Notes: generated from the sequence alone by a model not told the origin. DNA of 64,000 nucleotides from Lumnitzera littorea (GCA_024138015.1 JAMXBB010000001.1:131651555-131715554), one strand, 5' to 3'. Counted from the stretch's first letter, positions 10,991-24,801 are shown. Numbers and translations: made by a program.

Positions 10991-13900
10991 CAATTTACTA
11001 CTTGAACTTTCAATTTATCGAATTTAATATTTAATTAAAACTTTTCATATCATCATTATTTTCTACTTAGTCTAGTAAAACTACTAGGTACTTTTCAGGT
11101 CTAATTGCAATTGACAACTTGAAAGTTCAGATAGTAAATTAAACTTTCAACCATAGTTTAGATAGTATTTGTAATTATAATATTTTCCCTTTAAATTACA
11201 CTATAACAAATGGAGGCAATTTCAAGCTGGCATGTTTATTCATATACGCGCTTAAGATGTATATTTTCTCATCTCTATACGACTAATAAAATCATTTGGT
11301 ATTGTTAGTAATTAGTGAATTAGGAGTCCTAGTTTGGGTTACAGTATCTCATAGCATGTTGTATGGCGACCCAAATTTCAACTTGTCGTTTTGATCTGCT
11401 ATACATGTTTTCAGATCATGTAATTGTCGTGAAGGTAGGATGATTTATTGCTCATTTCATTTTTGTGTGTGTGTGTGTGTGTTTTTTTTAGAATAATTAT
11501 GATATATTTTTCCTTAACTGCATTTTACTTCGAACAATCACAATATTTAAAGCATGCATTTTTTGTTAAACGATCATGTTCGCGTCGACTTAAAGTTTGT
11601 ACATGGCCAAAAAAAAAAAAAAAAAGAGAGAGACTTAATTAAGAATATTTTTAATAGACAAACAGGTCTAATCCATATGTATAACATTTAATAGAAAAAT
11701 CCATATATATAAGATGTTTGTCGAAGGATTCATGTTATTGGGTTTATTAGGATTTTAAGGATGATTAGTGAATGTATTTCCTTACAATGTCAAGTTTTCG
11801 GACCAGAGCAAGTGTAAATCAAGACGTAAAATATGACAAATTAACATGTATTAATTATTAGAGTTATTGTAGTAACCCAAACGCTTATGAAGTAATTTTC
11901 TAGTAATTTACCGAATACTATTGTACATTTGAACAATCAAACCTTGCTTGTCATAATTTAATAATGCATCGCAATCATCGAATTTAATCAACAAATATAT
12001 CTTAACCTTATAGTTTGTTTTAACTATACTAAAGATGATCTCCTTTGTCCTATGCCTGGGCCATTATTCCTTGGAATTATTGAGGTTTTTCAACCTCAAT
12101 GAATATAGCGCCTTTCGCTTTCTTTCACTTTGTATTGATCAATTATTTATTTATTTTCCAAGATTAGGAATTGAACACTTGACCAATGGCTAGAGCACAG
12201 AAAAGTTGAATATTTTCCCCCCATCGTCATCAACGTACTTTTTTCTCTTAATTTCAAAAGCAAATATGGAAAACAGTTAAAGACCTTTAAATAATAAAGT
12301 GGATAATACTCTTATCCAGTTTAAAAATTAATTCAAAGAAAGGTGATGGATTATTGTTTCATCCACTTTTACGTAGTTAAATCATCAAATTGATGGATCA
12401 TATACAATTGTACTTATAAATTCTCTCAGTCTAAGTAGCTTAACAGTTATAGCATGCTATATATAAAGTATTTTTTGCATGTACTCGGTGTAAACAAACT
12501 ATGTGTTTTGGACCCTTTTAGATCAATGAAATATTTCATTACTTTGAATGGCTTCCCTAACTATGAAGGATAAACACATGATTTATATCAAAACATTTTA
12601 TATATTTAAGAAATGGTGATATCGGAAAGGGACAGTGTGCTAATATTACTTTGTGTTTTGTACCGGGAAAAATATGCATCATTTTGTATCCTTTTGGAGA
12701 TATTGACAAGCTCGTGAAAGGGAAGATTCCGCACGGGATGAAGTTAAATGACTCCACTTGAGTAATTAAATGATTGGTAGTGCAGCAGCTAGCTTTGTTT
12801 GTACTTCCAGGGAAATCCTGTGATCCAGTTTTTCTTTCAACCCAATTCTCAATTGAGAAAATCCAAGAAATTGAGATTTCGATCTTTGTAATTTTCTTTT
12901 AGGGTTGTCTAGTCTCAGCTAGCTAGCTAGCTAGCAGTTTGTCCTTTCTAGTAAAATTTTCTCACCTTCTTTCAGTATAGGGTTTTTGTGAATTAGATGT
13001 CCTCCCTTTTTAATAAAAAAAAAAAAAAAGAAAGAAAGAGAGAAAAATTCCAAGGAATTTATTTATCCGGATCTACGTCAATGTTGTATTTTTTAGAATG
13101 GAGTCACCATTATATCTTTATTACTTATGGAATAGTCATTTTGATTTGTAAAAACCAATACCATAATTATAAGGAACTTTTGTTCCTTTATAGTTTTATT
13201 TCATTCTAATGAACAAAATATAACGTCCTATTGACAAGTACGATAAGGAACTTTCAGGGTAACTAGTACATAGGGGAACTTGATAATAAACTCAATAAAA
13301 TCACTTTTTCAAAGCTAATAGCACATTTAAGAAAAAAAAATTAATATATAAAAAGTGTATAAGATATATATTTTTACAATTAACATTTATTTCGGGAAAA
13401 ATAATTTCTATTTAATGAAATGGGTGGCTAACTAATAATAAAGTATCCGCTCTTAAAATATATATATATATATATATATATTTACTTTGAGATTGTACCG
13501 CATATTGAATTACTATATCTCGTTATTCATTGTCCGATGTTGCAATTTTTATGATTTCCAAAAGCATAAACCTTAGCGCTAGAATATTTCTAGCAGATAG
13601 ATTAATAACTATAGTTTCAATTTTTTCTAAATCTCAAGCTAGTAAACGAGGTATGAGTTGCTTTAGGTGTGGAAAGGGGACCCCTCTCGAGGAAATAATA
13701 ATTGTATAATCAAATTTATAAAATTATCTATGTTCATTACACGCTAGCGTCTAGTATTAACCGGTATATAGCACATTGGACTATTATCCGCATAATTAAG
13801 ATTTTCATAACGTGTGAGCACTATTTTATATATGGAATTTGCACAGCTAGATGGCTAGAAGGTATGGGTAGTTGAGATAGAAACTCATTGTTTTTTCCCC

Positions 13901-16385
13901 CATCTTATAGCTACAACCTAGAAATTTGGAGTACAAAAATTTTATAAATACCAATAAGATCTTATCATCTATGAATTGATTTAAAAGCTATTCATGCAAT
14001 TATTATATATATTAATATTTTATTGATATTTATATATCTTGTATACATAATATGTGGCATGTAGCACTCAATGAATTTTTTTTCACACACATATAATTTA
14101 CCCATCTTATGCATATCAAAACATATACTCTTCTAATGCACATGTTATCAACTAGCATATACAAGCACAGTTAATTCTCTTGTTTAAATGGGGGGTTACA
14201 AGCACAAATGAATGTAGCATGCCAAGCTTATATCTGTAGATCTTTAAAGTTCAAGATTCAACTAGTCTCACACTAAGTTACTACTTGCATCATATATTAG
14301 TAAGGCAATCTACAAAACCTTTCATATTAGCATGCCATACCGCTACTTTAACCGGTTACAATTTTGCTCTAGAAGGCTTCACCCATATCAAAGCATTTGG
14401 CTAATTGACCTCTAGCTTACTTGTACATGGTTGTTCGATACTAAATCTATTGGCCACTTCATCTTGAATATCTCACCCTCTATGGAAGACGAATACCTAA
14501 TCCATGACCCATCTATATGGTTTGTTATGATCTCAATGCAAGCACAAAAAATAAACAATATTCAACAGTTGCATATTTATTAAGTTCATAATTTGATACT
14601 ATATGCACAAACAGTAAATAGTAACCCAAATATATGAATTCAACTTGTTAACTTACAAATAATCTAATTTTGATGAAAGTCACATCATTATTCACAAAAT
14701 AACCAATACTTTCTTAATTCTATTATAAGATCATACTTCTAACTCTAAAATCTCAAAATATACCAAATTGGTTAAACATAGATAAAATTAGGTTAACCAT
14801 ATCCCAATACGATAAAAGTGGTCAAACACTTTCCAATGACCACTTTATCTTATCTTTTAATTTTGGTCGAATGAACTACTAAGTAGTCAACCACTTCTCT
14901 ACATTGTTTAACACCTTTTCCCATGATGGCAATTTTTTTGCTCTCTTATTAAAAACTCAACCTAATTCATCCCTAGTTAGTTTCTAAACCAAAAATCTAT
15001 CCTTCAACATTCATTAACCATACAATTATCAAAATAGCTCTTGTTGACAAAATTTGATAATCCTTACAAAAACTTATCCAATAACATCATCATGTTATAC
15101 GATTCATCCTAAATATCTACAATCTCCATAAATTTTACATCAATAATCTCAAAGTAAACATTATTATGTTTTATATCCTTATTTGAAGGGTCTATCTTCT
15201 CCAATCTATCATTACTAGTTTAAGAGATGTTTTAAACCTAATTTTCTTTAAAAATCTTAGTGAGGTTTAATTTTTAAGGCTCTTATCTCATCCTAAAATG
15301 TAATAGAATTGTGGAATTCTCTTAATTTTAGATTATCAATTCCATGTACATATTTGTTTTCCTTCTTGATTTCTTTGATCTAGAAATCATGGACAATATC
15401 TTTGAATATTTCCATCATAAATAATCTACTTATATTTAGAATTTCCTTACTTTGAATTTTATAAAAAAGAACTTGCATGCAATGACTATAAAGAAAAAAT
15501 GTAAGGGCACCAATAGAAATAGGTGGGAGGGACTTTGAGCGTTCTCTTACCAACTTTTTAGACTTTTACTAAATAACTTAAAATTTTATCTTTTGAAAGA
15601 AATCATTGGTAAAATTACCATATTATCCATAACTTTCAAATATCATTCGAAATAATTATAAATAAATAATAATCCAAATACCTGCACAAAACTCTCTCTC
15701 TCCTTGACACACATAAAGACTTTGACAAACCTAGTGACTAATTTCTCTTTACTTCCTTTACCACTCTAAAACTGTAGATCTACCAATATTCACTTCAATA
15801 TCCATATATCTCACTTTTTTAATTAAATGAAATTTCTCATATTTGCCTTTGTTCTATCATTTCTACCATCGTCGATTCATCATAATTCAGTACCATGAGT
15901 CTACTTCTACAAATTTGGTGAATTGGTAGAAATTGTAGCAATTAGAATATTAATTTGTTAGTAGTTTTCTTAAGTAAGAGGTTTTATTTATGTATTTTTT
16001 TTTCCTTTTGTTTTTATTGCCATCCCTTATATGGGATTGTGTCATCCCTATTATAGGTTTTTTCATACTCACTAAATGGTTGGGTTTTATGTATACAAGA
16101 GAAATCATTTTATTCTCTACAAGGGACAGTTTGATATTTGAAAGGATGTGGCAATCTCTCTAATTAGGTTTTCATATTCAAATCCTTTGTTTATGAGTTT
16201 TCTTGTATCCATTATTTTGTTCAATGTATTATTCTCTTATACAAGAAATTCATCTTTTTGCATCACAACCCCAACCAACACCTCCCCCTACCCGTAGAAA
16301 AAAAAAAAAAAAAAAGAAGAAGAAGAAGTAACCACCAATATGGACATAATGAATTAAGATAAAAAAAAATACAAATACAAATACA
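10991..16385. other. long AT-rich spacer with simple repeats only
   Basis: No gene is supported in this 5.4 kb. It contains a (TG)n tract at 11464-11482, an A-tract near 11609, a self-complementary AGCT tetramer array at 12917-12936 and an (AT)n tract at 13459-13481. Small frames such as 12557-12757 and 12997-13209 are AT-driven and lack domains. The stretch 15480-16250 could be worn LTR sequence but shows no ends. Confidence 0.5.
12917..12936. repeat. (AGCT)n palindromic microsatellite
   Basis: Five copies of the self-complementary tetranucleotide AGCT (the last imperfect) lie in a row. Each phase is its own reverse complement, so the tract can pair with itself. It is surrounded by ordinary AT-rich sequence and has no evident gene context. 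Confidence 0.9.
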
Positions 16386-16389
16386 ATAA

Positions 16390-17005
16390 CTATATAATGC
16401 CCCAAGCCAAAAGCAGTAAATGGCCAAGTCAATAAATACTAATGGACCTATTTTAACCATTTGACCTAAAAGTTTTAAACTTGTGTTGATAAGGTGTTTA
16501 CGACCATTGTCTTATAAACTAGTACCATAATCTCTCATAATCCATATAGGATACTTAACCACAGGGTCTCACAATCTCCTCTTCTTAAATACGCGATATC
16601 CTCATCGCAAGACCTTACAATTGGGCCTAGATTTTTCCTCCATTTCAGTGTACAGTTTGAGTCACCCATTACTTATAGGTTATCTTAGAAACATACTAAG
16701 AGTCACCAACTCGATAACACTACCCACCCTCTTCGAACTTTTTCTCTAAATCGGAGCCAAACTTGAATTACCCACCTATTGGTAGGGGGTTAGCTTCGGT
16801 ACTATTTATAATGCCCTAAGCCAAAAGTAGTAAATAGTCAAGCGAATAAAAATTAATATATCAATTTCAACTACTTAGCCCAAAAGTTTCAAGCTTATGT
16901 TGATAAAGTATTCACAACCATTACTTTATAAACTAATACCACACCCCCTCACAATCCATGTAGTACATTTAATTATGGAGTCTCACAACAACACCAACTT
17001 ATTTA
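16390..17005 (-). repeat. two further copies of the short LTR-like family
   Basis: Copy one (about 16395-16620) and copy two (about 16807-17000) repeat the same sequence of landmarks: TATAATGCCC..AAGCCAAAAG, a ..GACC/GCCCAAAAGTTT.. block, GTTGATAA, TTTATAAACTA and a ..TCACAATCCAT.. block. The order matches the pair at 10455-10990, giving four copies of one family in 6.5 kb. The minus-strand reading resembles short copia or TRIM LTRs known from many plant genomes. Between the copies lies about 185 bp of unique sequence. No open reading frame is associated. Confidence 0.55.
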
Positions 17006-17213
17006 GAGATATGAAACATGATTAACTATCTAAAAAGATAGACGAAACTATTTCATAAGTTAATGTAGTTATGCAATTAAATTATCTTAGTGAAAACAAT
17101 TTCATGTCTCAATAAATTTTCAAGCAATTATATTTGGACATATATACTCACATTATTAACTCTTAAAGGTAAATTGGTTACTTTTAAAATCAAAGAGAGG
17201 GAGAGAGAGAGAT

Positions 17214-17261
17214 ATGGAATCTACTTTTTTTTTTTTTTTTGTGAAAGATGGAATCTACTTT
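17214..17261. repeat. 14-bp direct repeat flanking a T-rich insert
   Basis: ATGGAATCTACTTT occurs at 17214-17227 and again, exactly, at 17248-17261. Between the copies is a run of T ending in GTGAAAG. This looks like a tiny retroposon remnant on the minus strand (poly-A tail) flanked by its target duplication, or a slippage duplication. Confidence 0.5.
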
Positions 17262-17482
17262 GGATCTAGCATTTAATCATTTTTACGAGGGTGAACAAAG
17301 TCTTAAGATTTTCTCAAATTTTTTCCCCTTCAAAATTGTCATATACTTCCATATTAATATAAGATATATATGTTGGAAATATGTGGCCTTTAGTTAGATG
17401 TAGATAGTATGGAAAGTGTCGGTGGTTCTTCGTAGTAAGTGGTAATTAATGCTCATTAGATATCATCATAAAGGATTAATTT

Positions 17483-17980
17483 CATAATCTATACCTCAAC
17501 TTTCTCCATTTTTGTAATTATATACCCAAAATTTTAATTTGTCTAATTATACATTCGATTAAAAATTTAGTTATCACCGCCTGCTCCTTAGTTGACTCAA
17601 AATCTCACTATTAATCTAATCAATATCATCTGTCGATGAAGTGGCTACCGATAGCCTTAAGTGGGTCGCTAACCCCTCATAGGTGTCCACAAGCCAACCT
17701 CTTACAAAACAATGAGTCTAACCACCTTCAAAAATGCTAGTTACAAGATCCATTGGTGGTCGTAGGTGATTATGCACAACCCTAGAGGTGTCACATGACC
17801 TCCCTAAGGCCATATGCAGTCACTCTATTGGCAAATCGTTCTACCTATGTTAACGATATAAATTAGAGTTAACTGAGATATAGACAATAACAACTAAATG
17901 TTTAATTAAGTGTATAGTTAAACAAATCAAAATTTCTAGCATATAATTGTAAAAGTGGTAAAGTTAAAGTGTAAATCATA
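17483..17980. mobile_element. ~500-bp element with ~90-bp terminal inverted repeats
   Basis: The left arm (about 17483-17573) and the reverse complement of the right arm (about 17890-17980) align along their whole length, for example TTTTTGTAATTATATACC against TTTTACAATTATATGCTA, and GATTAAAAATTTAGTTAT against AATTAAACATTTAGTTGT. The interior (about 315 bp) is distinctly richer in G+C than its surroundings. Long inverted arms around a non-coding core suggest a Mutator-like or foldback non-autonomous element. A clean target duplication was not identified. Confidence 0.7.
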
Positions 17981-18408
17981 ATATTGCCGTTCATAAAAAA
18001 TGTTAAGCAAAAAGACAAGCTAAATTATTTCTAATTTTAACATGTTTGGTGCTAATAAATCACACTCCTCAATAGTTAACTATTACTTCTTCTCTTGCTA
18101 TCACCTACTACTAAAAGCTACCAATGACCATTCTGGAGGAGGACCTCCTTTTGTTGGACCATTTTCTTTCATCTCCATTAGTTTTCTACTATTTTCCTTT
18201 AGATGAATCTCACCTATATTATCTAAGGGAAAGAAAATTCAGTATCACATAAAATCCGATGAATCCTTTCTATTCATCTTAATGTTATTAGAGGATTATT
18301 TTTGCAATTTCCCATTGTATTTTTTTCATCGAGGCTCTAACATATCTACGTTTATTACTTTTTTCTTAACCATCATTTAATCATATTTACCATTGTAATT
18401 GTTGAGAT

Positions 18409-18863
18409 TATGGGTATAATCAAGTCGAGTCAAACCAATGTAGTATTGGGCTCAAGCTCGAACTTAAACTTAACTTGAACTCAACTAAATTCGGCTCAAA
18501 CTCAATCGAGTTTTAAATTTTGAGTTTAAGCTTGACTCGATGATATATATATATATATATATATATGGCAAGCTTAAGTTCAAATATATTAACTCGATTA
18601 GGCTGAAATTCTTTATAAATTTTCCCTAAATAACTTTAGATTCACTTATATTTTAAAAAAAGGAAAATAATTTTGAAAATTATATTAAGTTCGATTAAGC
18701 TCAATTAGGCTAGTGAGGTTGACAAGCATAATATTCCAAAACTAAATCTCTACTTAATTTATTACTTGAGTAGCTCGAGCTTGATCTCACTTAACTAATG
18801 TCAAATCTAATTCGAGTAAAATTCAAACAGTTTGAAAATCGACTTGATTCATTTACATCTCTA
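18409..18863. mobile_element. 455-bp hAT-type MITE (copy 1 of a family)
   Basis: The left end (TATGGGTATAATCAAGTCGA) and the reverse complement of the right end (TAGAGATGTAAATGAATCAA) form imperfect inverted repeats with a shared AATCAAGTCGA core. Flanking 8-mers GTTGAGAT and ATTTAGAC agree at five of eight places, four of them consecutive losses explainable by transitions and one transversion. A second copy of the same element lies split between 49219 and 52041. An (AT)n tract sits inside at 18543-18566. No coding capacity. Confidence 0.65.
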
Positions 18864-18869
18864 ATTTAG

Positions 18870-20590
18870 ACACCACACTTATCACCGTAATAGCTGAGCA
18901 TTAAAATGCTAGATTATAACAAATATATATTAAAAGATGTAATAAGAAATGCTTTCCTACAGCAAAACTTGCAGATTATTTTTTGTTTGGGATCATATCA
19001 ATGGTTTGACTTCCACTGAAACATTTATTTAATCTCAAAGATAATCTTGATTATACATATTGAGAATGATGTTATAACAACAAGTCCAATGATTGTGTTT
19101 GGGTAGGGCAATTGCCCATTCAAAGTTTCAAGCCAATAAGTAATTGATCTCCTTAGTTCCTTGGCGTACTAGGTAACCTCTCGTTGAAAATTGCTTGCAC
19201 GCATCGACAATTTACATTACATGCCCCATATATGTCTACGCTATTCTCTATTTTTAATGCTCCATTTGATTCGGAAAAATTATTCTCCATACATTATATT
19301 TAATATAAATAATGTTTTACAGAATATATTAAATATTGCTACAGCGATCTCAATAGATAGTACTCTTAAAGTTGGAGATTTAGAGCAAATAGCCACTTGT
19401 AATAGTCAATCTTGCCAAATATTTTCAATATAAATAAAATAGATGTTTTTTCACTTCTAGAAATTTTGAATATATGATAAACAAGACATGAATAGAAACA
19501 TCCACAACTATTGTTGTCGGAAACAACTAATTCATAAAATTGTTATCTAAAGATTCTTTCACTTCTTAGTAGATTAAGAAATGATATAACTAAAGTTTGA
19601 AAGCTATGTATAAAACTTTAAAAGCCAACACAAAAAGTAGGAGCATAGAGGAGGCACAAAAAGCTTGATATTATCTCATTTTATGAGCAATAATTTTGCA
19701 GGCTATAGATGTGGGATCCATCAAACGCGTCTCGTATTACAACGTAATTCTCAGGCTTTATGGGAAGTTAAAAGGATTGATGAAACTTCAATGGCACTTG
19801 GAATGGAATAAATAAGTGACCACTTGAGAGAAGAAATAAGTAATCTTAATCGAATCATGCACTTATGACAAACAAGGAGCTCAAGGCATTGATTTCACAA
19901 TTCTTTATCTTTGAGCATGGATAGCTTAAGCACAAAATGTTGATGGTAGTTATTGAACATGGAATGATCTCCTTAGGTCTCAAGAATACAACACCAAGGA
20001 TAATTATAAACTCCGTAATCAGATGTTCGGGGTTTGGTACATAAAATTTAGAGTGATTGAATAAATTGTTCAATTGAATCCAAATTTTACTACAAAGTTG
20101 AGAATATTAGTAAAAGCGATCTCATGAGTTTGATTTAGAAAAATAAATAATAAAATAAGTAAATATTAAATTATTAAGTTATACGTATATTACTTATTAT
20201 TTATTGAAAACGCGTAAAACGAGTTTCGATAATTAATGAATTGATAAAGATAAATTATATGTACATTAAAATCATAAAATAACATAAATAATATTTAGGA
20301 GTATTTATTTATACTATATATACATTTATTTGTAAGTAAAAATACCCGAAATTGCTTGAAATACCTTTAATATGTTAAAATAATACTAAATTAATTAAGG
20401 AAAAATAATAAATGATAGAAAAATAAAAAAAAAACACTTGGAAGTGTTTGGAATGGATGTAGAACCAACTAGAAGAATTTGGAAAGTGCATGGTGAATTG
20501 CCACTGAAGGAACTAATATAATATATATATATAATACATTTAACAAAGCAAAAATTGACACTTGGAAATAACTTTTTCTTTTCCCAACCA
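18870..20590. other. AT-rich spacer, no gene seen
   Basis: Short open frames near 19191-19433 and 19855-20073 show no recognisable content. From about 20080 the sequence resembles plant LTR sequence in composition, leading into the TATA-like site at 20602, but no LTR boundary could be fixed. Confidence 0.4.
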
Positions 20591-20601
20591 ACCTAATCTG
20601 G

Positions 20602-20610
20602 TATAAAATA
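20602..20610 (+). promoter_or_regulatory. TATA-like promoter element of a noncoding repeat unit
   Basis: TATAAAATA stands in less AT-biased surroundings and is followed about 30 bp later by a region with A-rich leader character. It seems to open a noncoding unit of unknown class running to about 23360, continuing beyond the inserted Athila-like element at 40242. This is inferred from layout alone. Confidence 0.3.
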
Positions 20611-20619
20611 GATAGAGCA

Positions 20620-23364
20620 CCCTTCTACATCATTTTAGCAAATTAAATAGCTCAAAATCATCTTTAGAGAGCTTTAAACACAAATTAAACCAAAAATAGG
20701 AAAAATAATAGAAGATATGGTGGAAATTAAAAAAAATAGAAGATGAAGACTTGATACGGTAACCATTTGCGAGTTAAAGTTTGACATAGCAACGATGATT
20801 TACAACATGGGGTTGCTGCCGAAGAAGCTCCAATGGTCGGAGAACCAAAAACGTGCAATTTTTGCTTGTAAGTTGTTATTTTTGTCAAAAATATCAAACG
20901 ATGTCCAAAAATTATGAAATTTAGCTTATTTAGGCATTTTTGCATGAAGAATTAGAATATCAAACCAGATTTTTAAAATTAGAAGTACTTATATAGGTTT
21001 CTTAATAATAAGCCTGATTCCAACGAATTTTGTATAAATTTTCAAAAATAGTAAATGATGTTATTTCGAGCTAATTTTTGGTATACATATTCCTCATATG
21101 ATATATTTAATTTACGTAAAAATAATTTCTAATAAACTACATGTTTAGTATTTATCAAAATTATTTTTGTTGAATCCACCCCATTTTTCGTATAAAAGAA
21201 ATAATAGGTTTTTAATTAAATTCCTTCATAAATCTGATTTATAATGATTTTTGAAGCTTATTTATGTATTTAATTTGAATCTTATAATTTTATTGGTCAT
21301 TTACCTAATTTAAGTTAATTTTTAGCAAAATCGAACCTAAAATTGATATTTCAGAAAATAATATATATTAAACTATCGTAGTAATTCTCATGATCATAAT
21401 ATAACAATCATAATTTACTAAGTATAATATATTTTCCATAGCTTTAATGGAGCTTGGATACTAAGTATTATATATTTATCTAGCGTTTATGTATAATATG
21501 TAATAAATATGTATGTAAAGGGGTATATTTAAGTTAAATTTTTTATTTAGGGTTAATTAGGTGCAAATTTAGACTTAGATTATAATTAAACATCTTGATA
21601 TGTTATTTAGTAATGAGTGATGATATTTGAGGTGTTAGGAATGTTAGATATACATATTACTACATGTTAAGTGATAATAACTAATTTGTGAAAATGGAAA
21701 GGGTAAAGTGTATTAGGTTCAAGTAAGGAAATTATGGCATTAACAATATAACATAAATTTGAATTAGAATATAAATCTAGAAATTTATATGAAAAGCGTA
21801 TGTTATCCTCACATCGAGAACAAATTTGGCAATTAAATTAAGAGAATATAGTACCTTATTGATCAAAATATTGATTATATGCTAATAGGAGATTTAGGAT
21901 ACCCAAATAAAGTTAGATGAATTTTGCATATTGGTTCAAGAGGAATTCCTACAGTTTATAAATAAAAGCAGTAATTAGAAACTAAAACAAAACTTAAATC
22001 ATAAACTGATTCAAAAATCGAATTAGAAACTAATTTAGAACTAGTTTAGTTATAGGAGATATATAACTTGAATAATTAAGTAAAATTACAATTTTAAACT
22101 GAAAACTAATGGTTTAAAGCTTATATGTATATATACATATATGTATGAGTGATTACGTTAAAATGTAGATCATTCCTAGATTAGAATATAATTTAGAAGC
22201 AGGATCAGAATTAGGATTATTATAAGTATATTAGATAGTAAGTTAAAAACCTAAACTAAAGGTTATACTTATCAAATAAATCGTAAGAATAAGGTTAAAA
22301 GGCATTTAAAAGACTTACAAACAAAGGGTAATAAAAAGAAAAAAGTGAACTAAAACCTAATTCAAAAGTTGAAATCGTAATCTGAATAAGAAGTAAATTC
22401 GAAACTTGGCCGAACAAGAGAAATAATTCTAAGAGACTTAGACCTAAATCACTAAATATAATAAGACCTTAAACTAAAAATAATAATTTAAATTATAGAA
22501 TAAAATTTATCTATGGTAGTTATGTGGAAACTAAAATAACATTTGTATTATATAGATTATTGGTGATGGCCTATGTAAGTTGCATCTTGAATGAGCAAGC
22601 AAGAAATCTAGGTAAGTTAAGATCAATACGTTACTTTATTTTGAAGTACTATTTTATAGTACTTAAAGGCTTGAGATTATACTTGGTTGTGTTTGTTAGA
22701 TAGTTAATTGTGTGCATACCTTTGTGTACATATTTCTAGGTTTGATTATATGATTCTAGTTTAATGTTCTGGATTGTAATTGTGTAATTTGTGTGAAATG
22801 ATTGAACACCTTAAATTGGACTTAATTAAATATATGACTTACAAGTCTAAAACGAACCCACATAGTAACCCATTAAGGAAAATATGTAAGGTTCTCTAGC
22901 CAAATACCGATCCTTTCGAAAGAGATGGCACTAGATAGTATAATTGGTCCCTTCTTCATTCTTAGTTGAACGAAGTGATAAGAAAGGAAGTCATGGAAAG
23001 AGTAAAGTAAATGGTTCGAAGATATTTACGGGAAGAGCGATATCTTCATTGCACAAGTTTGAGTTTGGTTGTAAGCTGTTAAAATGTGCGCTAAACTCTT
23101 TAACTTGGATTAAAGCAAGTGAAATTTCTCTAATTTCACGACAAACCGGATAACATTATGCAATGGCATTTGCTTATACATGTATTGCATCTAACTAATT
23201 TAGTTGATAACCCTGTTTGTTTTTAATGTATAGTTTTAAGTTTTCGTCCTCACTTATTGAGCGATTAGTTGCTCATATCCGTATATATGTTGTTACAGGA
23301 GTTAGTTAGCAAGCGGCTTATAATTACCTTGAAGCTAGCAACTACTAGATCCTATGGGGTGAAG
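20620..23364 (+). repeat. noncoding unit of unknown class interrupted by the Athila-like element
   Basis: No open frame of substance exists across 2.7 kb. The stretch 23230-23345 (ttattgagcgattagttgctcatat followed by a tract ending ttacag) is reminiscent of the splice-acceptor-like tail often seen in large noncoding plant retroelements. The unit is cut at 23369 by the outer retrotransposon and resumes at 40242, as the ATACA target duplication shows. Its identity as a large non-autonomous LTR derivative is a guess. Confidence 0.3.
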
Positions 23365-23369
23365 ATACA
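23365..23369. repeat. target site duplication of the outer element, left
   Basis: ATACA directly precedes the TG of the left LTR and recurs exactly at 40237-40241 directly after the CA of the right LTR. Confidence 0.9.
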
Positions 23370-24801
23370 TGATCTGCTCAATATAGATATATAAAAATAT
23401 AGCGAATACTCCAACAAGTATATTAGGTCGGAATCAAGTAATAAAGAGTGAGTAACATTATCGATCCTTCAAGGACTATAAAATTACTAAACTTATGATA
23501 GCTCTTATCAATATTTAGGTAATTGAATTTGGATTGTAAATTAACTAATCTAATAATTACCTGAAAACTGTTAAAGAGAAAATCATGAGAATATATCTAA
23601 AACAGAACAATCAATTGAGAATGTAAGAAACAGAATCCACCCTAGTTGTACAAATCAAATTGTCATGATGTTATTTAGATCAATAGCTACACGATCATTC
23701 AAGTGAAATTATTATGCCTTATAATTTAAAGACTTAAACTTCGAATTAATCAATCCACTCCTGCATCTCCAATTAACAATGGACTCTAAATTACAATCAT
23801 ACATCTCCTAATGTTATGATCGACTGATGCTTTAAATCAATTATCCTTAATGTCTTAGCGAATAATTAACTTAAGACATTGTATTAATCTTTGGATAATT
23901 TCTAACTAATCCAATTAACACTGCTTTCGCATTAGCTAATTAGTTTAATCAAGAATTTCTAACAACCCTTATATCAACTCTCATACCAATAGTGTTTCTA
24001 ACAATTATAACCAATAGAGAATTATAATTGAAATATAGAAATTGCAATCATGAATTATCTGCACATCTATTAACCCTATAACATGACTACAATTACCATC
24101 TCAGCTATCTAGGGTTTCATCGATTTCCCACAATTAAAACCTAACTAGCCATGGAATCTAAAACAAAAGCACATATCATAATCAAATTAGCAAAGAAGTT
24201 CATGATTGGAAATAAAAACACATCACAGAATCGCATAAATAGTAATAAGATAGAAATCACCAATTCTGTAATTATGACAAAAAAACTTTAGTTGTAAACT
24301 CTAAGGATGATCTCTACAGCAATAGTACGGTCTTCTCAATGATCCACGAAATACCAATAGAAAAACTCTTCAAAAAAATCTCATAACTTCTTCTAAAACT
24401 CTCTAGGTAAAAAGAAGATGTAAAAAATCTCCTAAAATATCAACACATGCCTATTTATAGAGTAAACTAGGGATAGCTCTCGACCGATTTAGGTAGGAAA
24501 TCAAAGTAAGCTTTTTTTATTGAAGGCTGGCGATGCTAAGTTGTAGGCTATCGGTGTTGAATGTAAAAGCTAGCAATGTTCAATGTAGGCCGACTCAAGG
24601 CCAGCTGCCTTTAATCCTAAGTGTTGCAAGTTGATTCAAGCTTCCTTTCGACTATGTAAAACTCTTCCAAATTGCTCGTATTTTCACTCTAACTCCTTTG
24701 AGACCTAAAATATCCAAATGAAAATACTTAAGTACCATTAAAATCAATAATAATTCAATATAATTCATACACTAAAATATGAGTAAAATATGCTTTTATT
24801 A
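23370..24801 (-). repeat. 3' LTR of the Athila-like element
   Basis: It starts on the plus strand with TGATCTGCTC and ends with TTTTATTA, where the partner LTR ends TTATCA, so the terminal CA has mutated to TA. The partner is 33355-33480 plus 38922-40236. Long shared blocks include the AAGGACTATAAAATTACTAA block at 23473 and 33453 and the TAGCTCTTATCAATATTTAG block at 23501 and 38930. Differences are mostly transitions. An antisense TATA (ctatttatag near 24451) marks the promoter. Confidence 0.9.

Noticed and set aside
16250..16460. Minus-strand frames with long Phe/Leu runs
   Set aside because: The hydrophobic runs come from an A-tract and AAG repeats; composition alone explains them.
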